NCBI GenBank assembly: GCA_938041955.1
Contig: CALISD010000065.1
Coordinates: 1 to 32,116, forward strand
DNA length: 32,116 nucleotides
Source: an uncultured Granulosicoccaceae bacterium
GTDB lineage: Bacteria; Pseudomonadota; Gammaproteobacteria; Granulosicoccales; Granulosicoccaceae
Direction of reading: 5' to 3'
Under the pieces are notes generated by a model that saw only the letters and a list, made by a program, of their open reading frames with translations, was not told the origin of the DNA and did not search any database. Shown here one piece after another: positions 1-7,670 of this stretch. Each line of letters begins with the position of its first letter. Positions within the stretch are counted from its first letter, which is position 1. Both the position numbers and the translations under genes were made by a program.

Positions 1-93
1 ATTGCAAGCAGTAATCATAAGTAGTAGTCCCAGCGCTGGAGCAAGTTTTGTTACGGATTTCAGCATGTCAATATTCTCTCTTGAGCGCTGCAT
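1..93 (-). CDS. Lipoprotein, N-terminal part only (runs off the left edge)
   Basis: Reading leftward from 93, an open frame of 31 codons reaches the window edge. A basic start (MQRSRENIDM) is followed by a hydrophobic stretch, LAPALGLLLM, and then ITAC, a lipobox-like end with the cysteine at residue 30. This looks like a signal-peptidase II lipoprotein leader. An AAGAAGG ribosome-binding site lies 5 nt before the ATG at 93, which favours that start over the internal ATG at 66. The mature protein is outside the window, so its function cannot be judged. It is divergent from the dioxygenase at 618. Confidence 0.6.
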   Translation of the reverse strand, partial: MQRSRENIDMLKSVTKLAPALGLLLMITACN

Positions 94-617
94 TGGAACC
101 TTCTTTTAAAAACCCTGGTTCAATTGTTCGACTATCGACAAAGAGTTTGACTTGCCTGCAGTTGAGCGACTTGCAAGCTGTGGTTAATTAGAAAAAAGTA
201 GATCCGGATTCCAACAATGGCTAGCGCGCCAGGCAATGGGGATATATATGTGAAAACAGATCAGTAAGTTCTGGATTCCAGAATTATGTTCTTGCAGGTG
301 TTTATTCTGTTGATCGGTGCAACGATTACCACCCGGTTTAACAAGCTGTGGAAAAGCGTATAAAACGAACGCAATTGTTTTTTATCGGTTAAAATTATAG
401 TGGTGAAAAGCTCAAAACGTCACGCACTTCATCGAAAGCCACCGTTGTGTCGATCACAGTAATATGATGAATGGTTATATAAACCTGATAGTGCTTGTTA
501 ATAATTTCCTGCATAGATAATAACTTCAATTATTGAATACGTACTCTTGTGGTTTGTCGTATTCTTGCCTGATTATTCCGTGCTAATATTTATTTATCCA
601 ATCAGTGTGAAATAAAA
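94..617. other. Intergenic region between divergent genes
   Basis: These 524 bases lie between the lipoprotein gene (minus) and the dioxygenase gene (plus). I see no gene or gene remnant. The clearest structure is a perfect 6-bp inverted repeat at 269-283. The region is AT-rich and should hold both promoters, but no strong sigma-70 pair stands out; TTGTTA at 495 with TAATAA 17 nt later is a poor match. Confidence 0.5.
269..283. promoter_or_regulatory. Inverted repeat, possible operator
   Basis: TTCTGG-ATT-CCAGAA is a perfect dyad with 6-bp arms and a 3-nt centre. It sits between two divergent genes, where a regulator site would be expected. No regulator gene adjoins it in the window, and a short dyad can arise by chance. 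Confidence 0.3.
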
Positions 618-1412
618 ATGAATCTAACACGCAGACAATACCTCGCGATGATGAGTTCTTTAGGCTTGCTTGGCGGCAGTAGAGCATTGATGGCTGACAA
701 CATTGATGGGGTAGGACCAAATCGCGGAATTGCAGAGCGCGCCTTCAGAGGCAAACAGACTTGCACCAACTCGAATGTATTTGAATCTGACATTACCACC
801 CGCATTTCCTCTCCTGATGATTTTGGCACTAACTCATGCAATATGATCGAGGACAGTTTTGAGGGGCCATACTTCACTTGTGCTCCATCAACCGGTAAGG
901 ATATTGCGATTGCTCAGGCCGGGCAGCCGCTTATCATCGCGATGCGGGTAGTTGACGGAAATTGCAATCCAATTGCGAATGCTGTTGTTGATATCTGGGC
1001 CTGTAACGCAGATGGTTACTACGCAGGTTATAGTAATGATCCCGATAAGCGACCGCCCATGGTAAGGGCGATTTTATTCGGGCATCTTAAGCCGGATACC
1101 GAAACGCGTTTTTGTCGTGGTGCTTTACGAACCGATGCTAATGGGATTGCCGAATTTAATACAGTCTACCCTGGCTTTTATTATGGGCAACCGATTCATG
1201 TGCACTTTAAAGCCCATGTTGATGGGAAAAATCTGCTAACGAGTCAGGCAAATTTCTCTGAGGAATGGAATGAACGTATAGTAAACTTGCCTCCATATAA
1301 CAAAGCACGCTCTCTCAAGCGCAATACAAAGCAGGGCGGATTTCCTGAGATGGGCCTGTTGGAGCGTGGCGATCACTTAGTGGCGGTGTTAGATTTAGTC
1401 GTTCCGGGTTAA
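618..1412 (+). CDS. Tat-type intradiol ring-cleavage dioxygenase
   Basis: This 264-residue protein resembles protocatechuate 3,4-dioxygenase and catechol 1,2-dioxygenase, non-haem Fe(III) enzymes that open catecholic rings between the two hydroxyls. The N-terminus carries a twin-arginine-like motif (TRRQYLAM, residues 4-11) before a hydrophobic stretch, so the enzyme is probably exported folded. The family core is visible: EGPYF at 82-86, VVDIWACNADGYY at 123-135 with the first ligand tyrosine, TVYPGFYYG at 182-190 with the second, and PIHVHFK at 192-198 with the two ligand histidines. All four iron ligands are therefore present. Six cysteines (for example at 49, 74, 88, 116, 129 and 166) are unusual for a cytoplasmic dioxygenase and suit an oxidising compartment. 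Exported members of this family are common but mostly lack a known substrate. The ribosome-binding site is weak. It stands alone on the plus strand. Confidence 0.85.
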   Translation: MNLTRRQYLAMMSSLGLLGGSRALMADNIDGVGPNRGIAERAFRGKQTCTNSNVFESDITTRISSPDDFGTNSCNMIEDSFEGPYFTCAPSTGKDIAIAQAGQPLIIAMRVVDGNCNPIANAVVDIWACNADGYYAGYSNDPDKRPPMVRAILFGHLKPDTETRFCRGALRTDANGIAEFNTVYPGFYYGQPIHVHFKAHVDGKNLLTSQANFSEEWNERIVNLPPYNKARSLKRNTKQGGFPEMGLLERGDHLVAVLDLVVPG

Positions 1413-1516
1413 TGTGTTGTTGTGTATTTACATTTTAAAATGCAAGTCAGCCAGTGTGTCGAGGAGTTCGGTTCTGTTCTAAATATTGGATCGTATACGC
1501 GGGCATTACACCAATT

Positions 1517-1544
1517 CGATAACCGATAACCGATAACCGATAAC
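1517..1544. repeat. Four tandem copies of CGATAAC
   Basis: The 7-bp unit CGATAAC occurs four times without change, followed by a partial CG. It lies between the ends of two convergent genes, about 105 bp after the dioxygenase stop. It could be a slipped-strand array of no function or part of a 3' end. A GC-rich CCCCG...CGGGG pair follows at 1554-1575 but has no T-run. Confidence 0.8.
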
Positions 1545-1597
1545 CGTCTTGATCCCCGGCTCATCTGGCTCGGGGAGGTTTGCAGTTCGATAGGCAA

Positions 1598-2008
1598 CTA
1601 CCTATCGCGATGAGGCTGAACAGCTTCGGACTTGCGCCAAACCAGAAATATGGCTATCGCTGCAATGATGGCAAAAGCCAAGCCTGCAACTGCAGCGATG
1701 GCTGGCCCGCCCATCAAGCCCATAAAGAGCGCGTCGTGACCGTTCATGAACATCATGGCAAAGCCGCCAATCATCACGAGATGACGTTGTCCGACAATAG
1801 CGCCGATTAGCGCGATGATGATCAGCGTTAATTGTCTGCCAAGGAATGCGCCTGCAGTCTCTCCAAGCGAAAGTGCATCACCTGTCAGCGTAGTGAGGCC
1901 GGGGTTCATTGTAGGGTTTACATAGGCCGGGATAGTGGCCGCTGCCATTGCAAGCGCCATCAGTCCGATCAAAATTCGTGGAACAAGATATTGTTTGTTG
2001 GAAAACAT
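1598..2008 (-). CDS. Small integral membrane protein, unknown function
   Basis: This 136-residue protein has four likely transmembrane segments at about residues 7-29, 50-75, 77-98 and 103-125, and a short basic C-terminal tail (WRKSEAVQPHRDR). The second and third segments are joined by GQRHLV, and a polar MNGHDA stretch falls within the third. A GGTGGA ribosome-binding site lies 7 nt before the ATG. I do not recognise a specific family; size and layout are like many four-helix DUF proteins of proteobacteria. It is followed by no close partner gene and is convergent with the dioxygenase. Confidence 0.65.
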   Translation of the reverse strand: MFSNKQYLVPRILIGLMALAMAAATIPAYVNPTMNPGLTTLTGDALSLGETAGAFLGRQLTLIIIALIGAIVGQRHLVMIGGFAMMFMNGHDALFMGLMGGPAIAAVAGLAFAIIAAIAIFLVWRKSEAVQPHRDR

Positions 2009-2111
2009 TTTTCATCCACCGGGAGGAGGTTGTGTCAATTGAAGTAGTTGCGTTGAAGGTGCGGGCGCAGGCGCTGCTGTTAGCTGAAGCAATCAGCGCC
2101 CACGACGTTGT

Positions 2112-2669
2112 CTAGAACTTGACAGTTAATGAGCCGCCATTCTCGCTAATCTTTGTGAGATCGGTACCCTCGCCAATAGTGATCAGAATACCGCCGTTCT
2201 CGAATGTATAGTCGGTGGCCAGACCATCGACGAAAGCGCCTTTGGAAGATATATTCGTTCCGGGTGATACCATTTCGACAGTGGCGGCGAAGTTCTCATC
2301 GGTGTTATCTGATAGCTCTGCTGAAGTCACTTCCTGATCAAATGCAAAGTAATAACGGTCAAAAGTACTGTCGTCATAAAGTGTGATTTGTAGCTTCTCA
2401 AGATTGGCAACCAGGGTCATGGTCACGCTATCGGTTGTGAAGTCCAGGTCGTAGACATGAAAAGCGAAGCCGGGTAATTCAACCTCGTCGGTAATCTCGA
2501 CCGGACCTTTGGCATCAACGGTGAAAGGCACGCCGCCAGTGGCCTTTCCGTTCTCGAAGAAATTGACCGCCTGACTAACGGTTGCAGGGGTCTCTGCCGC
2601 GACAGTTCCGCTGGCAATGGCCGCGCCGGTGAAAAGGGCTGCACAGAGTATTGATTTCGACTTAATCAT
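2112..2669 (-). CDS. Secreted protein, unknown function
   Basis: This 185-residue protein begins with a clear Sec signal peptide (KSKSILCAALFTGAAIAS, cleavage probably after VAA near residue 25). The mature part is acidic, has no cysteine and is rich in alternating hydrophobic and polar residues (for example VTMTLVANLEKLQITLYDD), suggesting a beta-sheet fold. It ends in SLTVKF, an aromatic C-terminus of the kind seen on outer-membrane or surface beta-proteins, though it is too short for a normal barrel. I do not recognise the family. It is separated by 355 bp from the next minus-strand gene, so it probably has its own promoter. Confidence 0.6.
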   Translation of the reverse strand: MIKSKSILCAALFTGAAIASGTVAAETPATVSQAVNFFENGKATGGVPFTVDAKGPVEITDEVELPGFAFHVYDLDFTTDSVTMTLVANLEKLQITLYDDSTFDRYYFAFDQEVTSAELSDNTDENFAATVEMVSPGTNISSKGAFVDGLATDYTFENGGILITIGEGTDLTKISENGGSLTVKF

Positions 2670-3024
2670 TAGAGTTATCTTCAGTAAATTGAAAGAGGAA
2701 AAACGCGATAAGGCGTCGTTACTAACGGTGATTTACCTGACTCTTAAGCTGTTTCAAGCCTGTGCCAAGGTACGACTGTCTGATAAGAGCCTGGGAATTT
2801 GCCCAATAGACTCCTTAAAGTCTACGCAGTGCTGCTTGCATCAACAATTGGCGCATTTCAGAAATGACTGTTCAGCCAAACAGAACTATAAGAGCTGGAA
2901 TTACACCGCATAGTGGCGCGTTTACTTCAATCTATACAAAGCATCGGCTGCACCTGTAAGGCGTCTTGTTATTTTGGATCTTTCGAAACGAAGAAAAAAC
3001 AGGTAAACAGGCCACCATTAAACT
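2670..3024. other. Intergenic region, no gene seen
   Basis: These 355 bases separate two minus-strand genes for secreted proteins. No coding remnant, repeat or convincing terminator was found on either strand. The right part should contain the 3' end of the Ig-like protein's transcript and the left part the promoter of the 185-residue secreted protein. Confidence 0.4.
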
Positions 3025-4149
3025 TCAATCGGGTGTCGGCTTAAGCTCGACCGTGAAGGTGTGTTGATCAGTAGTTTTAATGCTGCTATCGACTGAGTGA
3101 TCAAGAAGGTCTCTGAAATTGTTTCCTGCAACGTCTTCAAATCTTGAGTCGACAGAGATCACCACCTTCGCATTCGTCCACTCATGGAGTGGCTCAAAAC
3201 GCCAGGTTTTTTCATGATTTTCTACAGACACCGTGCCCGGAATAATCTGACGGTTTGTTGACAGGACTTTAATGCTGTTTTGTGAGAGTTGGTTATCAAA
3301 AGGGCGGTCAAACTTAATCACAAGCGGATCAAGGGTAAGAGATCTGGGGGGAGTGATCTGCCATGAGTCGGTAGATGGTATGGTCCGTAAAGCTTGTGAT
3401 ACCGAGAATACTTTCTCAAACCGGGGGGCCTGTGACATACCGTTAGCGCTTGGCCAGCCATCTTCTACAACAATCGAATAACGATTGTTTTCCTGCAACG
3501 CGGGTCCGAGATTCAAATTCTGCGACACTCCGCGCTTGATGCGACCGGGATCCATCAGCAGGGTAAGGCGCTTACGGTCTTCACTCCAGAGTTCCTGTTT
3601 AAACGCCATAAAGGCAGCGGTGTCGGTGGTACCTTTAGCGTCAACCAGTTTGATGAATTTTGTGGACAGATGTGGTTGCATTGGAGTGGAGAAATGAATG
3701 TAAAATCGCAGTGTATTCTCTGGAATGTCGTCAGCACTGGGATACATTGCGATAACTTCGGGGGCTGCGGTGGGAACTGCTGGCTGGATTATGAATTCCG
3801 TTAGCGTTGGTTCAGAGTACCCTGTGGCATGCCTGCCGCGGGACATCACTGTATAGTTCTGGCCTTCGATAAGATCAAACGCCGGGTCAAACGTTATGCC
3901 GGCGCCACTTGAAAGATAGCGACCAGCCATAGGAGAAATTCCTTCGCAGCATTTTTCGATGTTGCCAACAAACACCTTAAGAAATTCTGACGGATTGATA
4001 ACGGCCGGCGTTGCCTGCAATTCAAGCAAGATGTTTGAGCTACGATGTTCGGGAATACTCAGGCTGCCCTGATCCGCCGGAGCAGCCGACAAAAAATTCC
4101 CCACGAAGAATCCGATCGCCAAAACAACTTTTGGTGGAGCGTTCTTCAT
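3025..4149 (-). CDS. Secreted protein with SbsA/Ig-like beta domains
   Basis: This 374-residue protein has an N-terminal signal peptide (KVVLAIGFFVGNFLSAAPA, residues 7-25). The body resembles tandem bacterial Ig-like (SbsA/Big-5 type) domains. One is around residues 128-250, with the typical opening PEVIAMYPSADDIPENTLRF and the strand FSTPMQP. The next is around 270-370, with PLVIKFDRPFDN and WRFEPLHEW, ending in DVAGNNFRD, a common Big-5 closing motif. A CC pair at about residues 67-68 is the only notable cysteine cluster. Such modules are usually structural or adhesive. The gene starts 14 bp after the stop of the upstream propeller-like protein, so the two form an operon and may act together at the cell surface. 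No catalytic motif is visible. Confidence 0.65.
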   Translation of the reverse strand: MKNAPPKVVLAIGFFVGNFLSAAPADQGSLSIPEHRSSNILLELQATPAVINPSEFLKVFVGNIEKCCEGISPMAGRYLSSGAGITFDPAFDLIEGQNYTVMSRGRHATGYSEPTLTEFIIQPAVPTAAPEVIAMYPSADDIPENTLRFYIHFSTPMQPHLSTKFIKLVDAKGTTDTAAFMAFKQELWSEDRKRLTLLMDPGRIKRGVSQNLNLGPALQENNRYSIVVEDGWPSANGMSQAPRFEKVFSVSQALRTIPSTDSWQITPPRSLTLDPLVIKFDRPFDNQLSQNSIKVLSTNRQIIPGTVSVENHEKTWRFEPLHEWTNAKVVISVDSRFEDVAGNNFRDLLDHSVDSSIKTTDQHTFTVELKPTPD

Positions 4150-4163
4150 GGGGAGATCCGCAG

Positions 4164-5402
4164 CTATTTTGACTTCTCAGTATGGTATTGCGGGAAATCA
4201 TATTCAGCCACCAGGTTGTGAAACCGGTTGGGGAACATTTTAGGATTAGAATCCATATTCAGGCTGCCAGTAAACATATCGCGTGTTAGTGAAACGAAGT
4301 GACTATCGCTAAGCGCGTCAATATGCAGTGACATGCCGTCAAACATCACTGGCTTGCCGATGGGCCCGATAGGCATCGTTGGTGAAAGGTCCATTTGACC
4401 GCCGCGTGGCAAGTCATCTGCAGTATATACTTTGGCGTTATTCATACTGGCTACCGGAATAACCTGTGGCGACCGGCTGTTGCTGGTCAGGAAAAGCATT
4501 TCCTGACCTTGCATGGAATAAGCGACCATGTCGAGCGGCTGACCGTTGCCATAGTCTGAAATGGCGCGGCCGGTAATCTTTGCGCCATCAACAATTTCAT
4601 CTAGTCCGATCAAAACAATAGGGCTGCAGGTATAGGCCGCGATGAGTTGCGTTTTGCCGTCAATCTCTTGAATACTCATGGCGCGGATTGGTGCACGTGT
4701 TTCGTTTTGGTCGTGAGACAGGTGGTAAATTTCAACACTGGCAGCACTCTGCTCACCGGTGAAAGGGTAGGGAATACGGCGCAAAGTGGACAAGAAGTTG
4801 TCAAAGCCAACGCCCGAGACGAAAAGCTCACCCTCATAGAATTCCATATCCATGATCGCTAAAGAACTGAGCGTGATATCCCCTTTGGCAAGGTCACGTG
4901 GCAACGGTGGCATTTTGCCCACGCCACGCGGTCTGAATTTAGTTTCCTGGTCAGGGTAATTTTCTAATGATTGCTTTTGGAAATCAAAGGTTGTCAAATC
5001 CAATAATTCGATTTCTGCGTCTTGTGTTATTTTCATAATCGCAGGTGCTGATTCAAAATTACCGATCCGCGTAACTGAAACATAAATCTCTGAAGTGACA
5101 GGATGAACTGCCATATCGTTAATCGAGAGCGCACTTGGAGACACACCCAATACAGCAGCAATCTTAATATCAATATCACCAATGTTGACAGGGCTCACTT
5201 GATCGGGTTTGTTCCCGGCTGTCATATCAAAGGCGTAAATCGCCCCGTTGTAATTATCACCCACAAACAATGTACCCGTGTCTGCGAAGTCCATCGTGCC
5301 TGCGAACTTCAAGTCAAGCCCGGCACCCTGAACCACATTTGCACTTATCATACTTGTGGCAAGCACTAGAGATGAGAGGGTTGTTTTTCCAAATTTAAGC
5401 AT
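4164..5402 (-). CDS. Secreted beta-propeller-like protein, unknown function
   Basis: This 412-residue protein starts with a Sec signal (TTLSSLVLATSMISANVVQGA). The mature part repeats short blade-like units: GTLFVGDNYNGAIYAFD near residue 43, INDMAVHPVTSEIYVSV near 94, LAIMDMEFYEGELFVSG near 182 and PLDMVAYSMQGQEMLFLTS near 288. This pattern, a hydrophobic strand then a positional description of an event, is typical of NHL, SMP-30 or LVIVD-type propellers. No metal-site signature or catalytic residue is clear. It is the first gene of a two-gene minus-strand operon with the Ig-like protein. It is divergent from a LysR regulator at 5534, which probably controls the pair through the shared 131-bp region. 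Confidence 0.6.
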   Translation of the reverse strand: MLKFGKTTLSSLVLATSMISANVVQGAGLDLKFAGTMDFADTGTLFVGDNYNGAIYAFDMTAGNKPDQVSPVNIGDIDIKIAAVLGVSPSALSINDMAVHPVTSEIYVSVTRIGNFESAPAIMKITQDAEIELLDLTTFDFQKQSLENYPDQETKFRPRGVGKMPPLPRDLAKGDITLSSLAIMDMEFYEGELFVSGVGFDNFLSTLRRIPYPFTGEQSAASVEIYHLSHDQNETRAPIRAMSIQEIDGKTQLIAAYTCSPIVLIGLDEIVDGAKITGRAISDYGNGQPLDMVAYSMQGQEMLFLTSNSRSPQVIPVASMNNAKVYTADDLPRGGQMDLSPTMPIGPIGKPVMFDGMSLHIDALSDSHFVSLTRDMFTGSLNMDSNPKMFPNRFHNLVAEYDFPQYHTEKSK

Positions 5403-5479
5403 TAGAGCTCCTCAGTAATTTTGGGTGTCAACGCTGTTAAAGCTAACTTTCGAGATTCATGTCGAGGATATATCTGCGA

Positions 5480-5494
5480 ATAGAATTCGACTAT
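5480..5494. promoter_or_regulatory. Putative LysR box (ATAG-N7-CTAT)
   Basis: ATAGAATTCGACTAT has 4-bp dyad arms and fits the T-N11-A rule of LysR-type regulators. It lies 40 bp before the LysR start codon and 78 bp from the start of the divergent secreted-protein operon. The same arm sequence recurs at 26479-26493, next to another LysR gene of this window. Confidence 0.45.
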
Positions 5495-5533
5495 ATGCTA
5501 AATTCCGACTTTGTTGATCCGTGAGACCGAATA

Positions 5534-6418
5534 ATGATTGACCATCTTAAACAAATGGCCATTTTTGCTAAGGTACAGGAAAAAGGATCATTTAAGGCCG
5601 CAGCACAAGACCTGGGTCTGTCGCCATCGCGTATTAGCGAAACCGTTTCAGACCTTGAGCAACACCTTGGCGTTACACTATTTTACCGCACCACTCGGAA
5701 AATCACGCTGACGAACGAGGGCAATATTTTCTATGCCCGCGTTGTAGATATGCTGCGCAGTGCAGAAGCCGGGTTCGATGAACTGAGCGCACTGTCTGAA
5801 AACCCGGCCGGTGTCTTGCGGATATCGTTACCGGCGTTCATGGCTACCGGTCCTCTTTCCACGGCGATCGCAAACTTTGCGCGCCAATATCCGAATGTAT
5901 CCCTTTCGGTGACTTACACAGATCGCAGCGTGGGACTTGTCGAGGATGGGCTCGATCTGAATATCCGTGTCGGATGGCTTGATGACAGTTCTATGATGTC
6001 TCGAAAACTGGCGACGGGTACACGCCTTCTTGTTGCGGGTGCGGAATACGCTAGCGTACGGGATATGCCGCAACGACCGTCTGATCTTAAGAGCTGGGAT
6101 TGGATTCATTACCGGCAACGCGCTGATGCTACAGAGTTCATCTCTCCGACCGGTCAAACTGAAAAGGTGACTATCAAAGCTCAGCTTGAGATAGATAGCA
6201 TCGACGCGCTTAATCATTTTGTGCATCAGAATCTCGGGGTGACAATCCTGCCGTCATACCTTGCATTGGCAGGTGTCGCATCCGGCAAATTGGTGCAGTT
6301 GTTGCCGGACTGGAAATTGCGCCCGTTAGGCATATACGCTGTGTGGCCGGACAGATGGCGTCGTGAGAGCCTGACGCTGCTACTCGTCCGGTTCCTGAGT
6401 GAACAAGAACTCTGTTAG
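5534..6418 (+). CDS. LysR-family transcriptional regulator (first)
   Basis: This 294-residue protein has the usual LTTR plan. A winged helix-turn-helix at residues 1-60 contains FKAAAQDLGLSPSRISETVS and LFYRTTRKITLT, and an effector-binding domain spans about 88-290. The C-terminal LGIYAVWPDRW resembles the CrgA/DmlR-type subgroup. The gene is divergent from the two-gene secreted-protein operon ending at 5402, and LTTRs commonly regulate the divergent neighbour and themselves. A dyad of LTTR form sits in between. The effector cannot be told from sequence. It shares this subgroup's C-terminal style with the LysR at 16145. Confidence 0.9.
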   Translation: MIDHLKQMAIFAKVQEKGSFKAAAQDLGLSPSRISETVSDLEQHLGVTLFYRTTRKITLTNEGNIFYARVVDMLRSAEAGFDELSALSENPAGVLRISLPAFMATGPLSTAIANFARQYPNVSLSVTYTDRSVGLVEDGLDLNIRVGWLDDSSMMSRKLATGTRLLVAGAEYASVRDMPQRPSDLKSWDWIHYRQRADATEFISPTGQTEKVTIKAQLEIDSIDALNHFVHQNLGVTILPSYLALAGVASGKLVQLLPDWKLRPLGIYAVWPDRWRRESLTLLLVRFLSEQELC

Positions 6419-6533
6419 ATATATTTTGGTCTACCGCTACATCTCAATCGTCGATGTGGTGGTTGGAAAAGACCATGAGGTGGGCAGGCTGTTAACAGGT
6501 GCGGACGAAGACCGAAAAATTATAATGACACCA

Positions 6534-7340
6534 GTGCGCCAGGCAAAGCTGGCGTCAGATTGGAGGTGAAAGTCCTCTACGCGCAAAGGGCTAACCACCC
6601 GGCGCGGCTCCGAGTCATGGGCGGTTGCTCTCCTAAGAGTAATCGCTAAGCGTTGACAGGAGGACGTGTAGGCTCAGTATAGAGCTTCGAAATACAAGTC
6701 ACAGGTGCCGACCTCGTTGGGTGGTAGGGAAGGCAACATGCTGTTAGCCGTTACGGTGAGGTTAACAGTGACCTGTCGGAGTCATAGACCTGATGCATGT
6801 ATGGAAATCTGATGTCGGAACCGGGGAGATCCTGAGTCACAGTCAGGAAGAAAACAATGGTGAGAAAGTGAATAACATAATCGCTGCTGGTGACGCAGGA
6901 AGTCGGACGAGGCCATAGTAGTGATGAAGTAGACGAACAAAGGTGTGAAGATACCGGCGGAGTCAGTGGAGCGAGATAAAGTCGTCCAGCAAGCTCTGGT
7001 GTGGGTGTTGGAGTCGATATACGAAGTGGACTTCAAAGGCTTCAGCTATGGTTACCGTCCAAAGTGAAATCAACACAATGCGTTAGATGCACTGTACATG
7101 GCACTGACGGTGAAGAAAGTGAGCTACGTGTTCGAGACCGATATTCGCGGTTGCTACGATCATATCGATCAACAATGGCTGATGCGATTTCTGGAACATC
7201 GCATAGCAGACCGAGGATACTCAAGTTACTCAGGCGGTTGCTGCGAGCACGCGTCATCGAAGGCGGCCAATGGTCCAGTGGTGAGGAAGGGATAGCGTAA
7301 GGAGCGTCGCAGCTCTAATGTAGGTGCGCTACACCATCAT
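6534..7340 (+). mobile_element. Decayed, 3'-truncated group II intron
   Basis: The sequence GTGCGCC at 6534-6540 matches the conserved 5' end of bacterial group II introns. What follows is a GC-rich, highly structured, non-coding stretch of about 250 bases, consistent with domains I-III. The remains of an intron-encoded reverse transcriptase then run from about 6793. The reading of reverse transcriptase similarity is lost near 7300-7340, and I found no domain V hairpin after it. The 3' end is therefore deleted or replaced and the boundary given is approximate. The element lies 115 bp after the LysR stop codon and does not interrupt a recognisable gene. With its enzyme broken and domain V missing, it cannot splice or move on its own. 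Confidence 0.75.
6793..7300 (+). pseudogene. Group II intron reverse transcriptase/maturase, degraded
   Basis: The start MHVWKSD at 6793 resembles the N-terminus of LtrA-type proteins but stops at 6916. The RT core resumes in another frame from about 6933, reading VKIPAESVERDKVVQQALV and then YEVDFKGFSYGYRPK. A TGA at 7065-7067 follows, best explained as CGA (Arg) to TGA since the frame continues as NQHNALDALYMALT. It then reads SYVFETDIRGCYDHID and RFLEHRIADR. A one-base loss near 7215 shifts the frame to ILKLLRRLLRARVIEGGQW and SGEEGIA. There a TAA at 7296 replaces the glutamine of the usual QG. An in-frame TAG at 6930 and a missing segment between the N-terminus and RT core add to the damage. 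The YADD active-site region, X/thumb and endonuclease domains are absent. The match to the family is strong and the gene is dead. Confidence 0.85.
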
Positions 7341-7670
7341 TTTCGAAAATGCATCCTGCCTCGCTCTGTGCTGGCAATGTGATTTCTTGTCGATAGCAAC
7401 TCGCGCTGTTGTAGTGAGTGCCTGTGATCTGGTTGATACCTACGGTAATAAGTACTCGCTAAGCGGAGTACGATCAGAAAAAAATATTATTATGCGATGT
7501 CGATATTTGCCCCGTTAAATTCGCTTCTGGCTTAGCTAACTCAACTATAACCTCGGGCTGAAGCACCTACGTGGGGGCATATTGTCTATACGCTAGCCAT
7601 ATGAGCTTTTCGCAAAACCAATGGTATGATAATTTTAATCCTAAAAAGCACAAAGAGGATGATATAAACC
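7341..7670. other. Region between intron remnant and Imm22-Sel1 gene
   Basis: No gene is supported here. A 64-codon open frame at 7324-7518 has no recognisable content or ribosome-binding site and probably covers junk from the decayed intron. The right end holds the promoter of the next gene. Confidence 0.4.
7622..7660 (+). promoter_or_regulatory. Extended -10 promoter and RBS of the Imm22-Sel1 gene
   Basis: TGGTATGAT at 7622-7630 has the form TG-N-TATNAT of an extended -10 element. AGAGGAT at 7654-7660 is a good ribosome-binding site for the ATG at 7671. No good -35 was found at the right distance, which is normal for extended -10 promoters. Confidence 0.4.

Noticed and set aside
1554..1575. 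CCCCG...CGGGG hairpin between convergent genes
   Set aside because: Only five base pairs and no T-tract on either strand.
7324..7518. 64-codon plus-strand frame after the intron
   Set aside because: No ribosome-binding site or family similarity; probably decayed intron sequence.
7301..7670. Group II intron domain V/VI
   Set aside because: No hairpin with the domain V sequence pattern was found; a CTCGGGCTGAAGC stretch near 7552 does not pair correctly.
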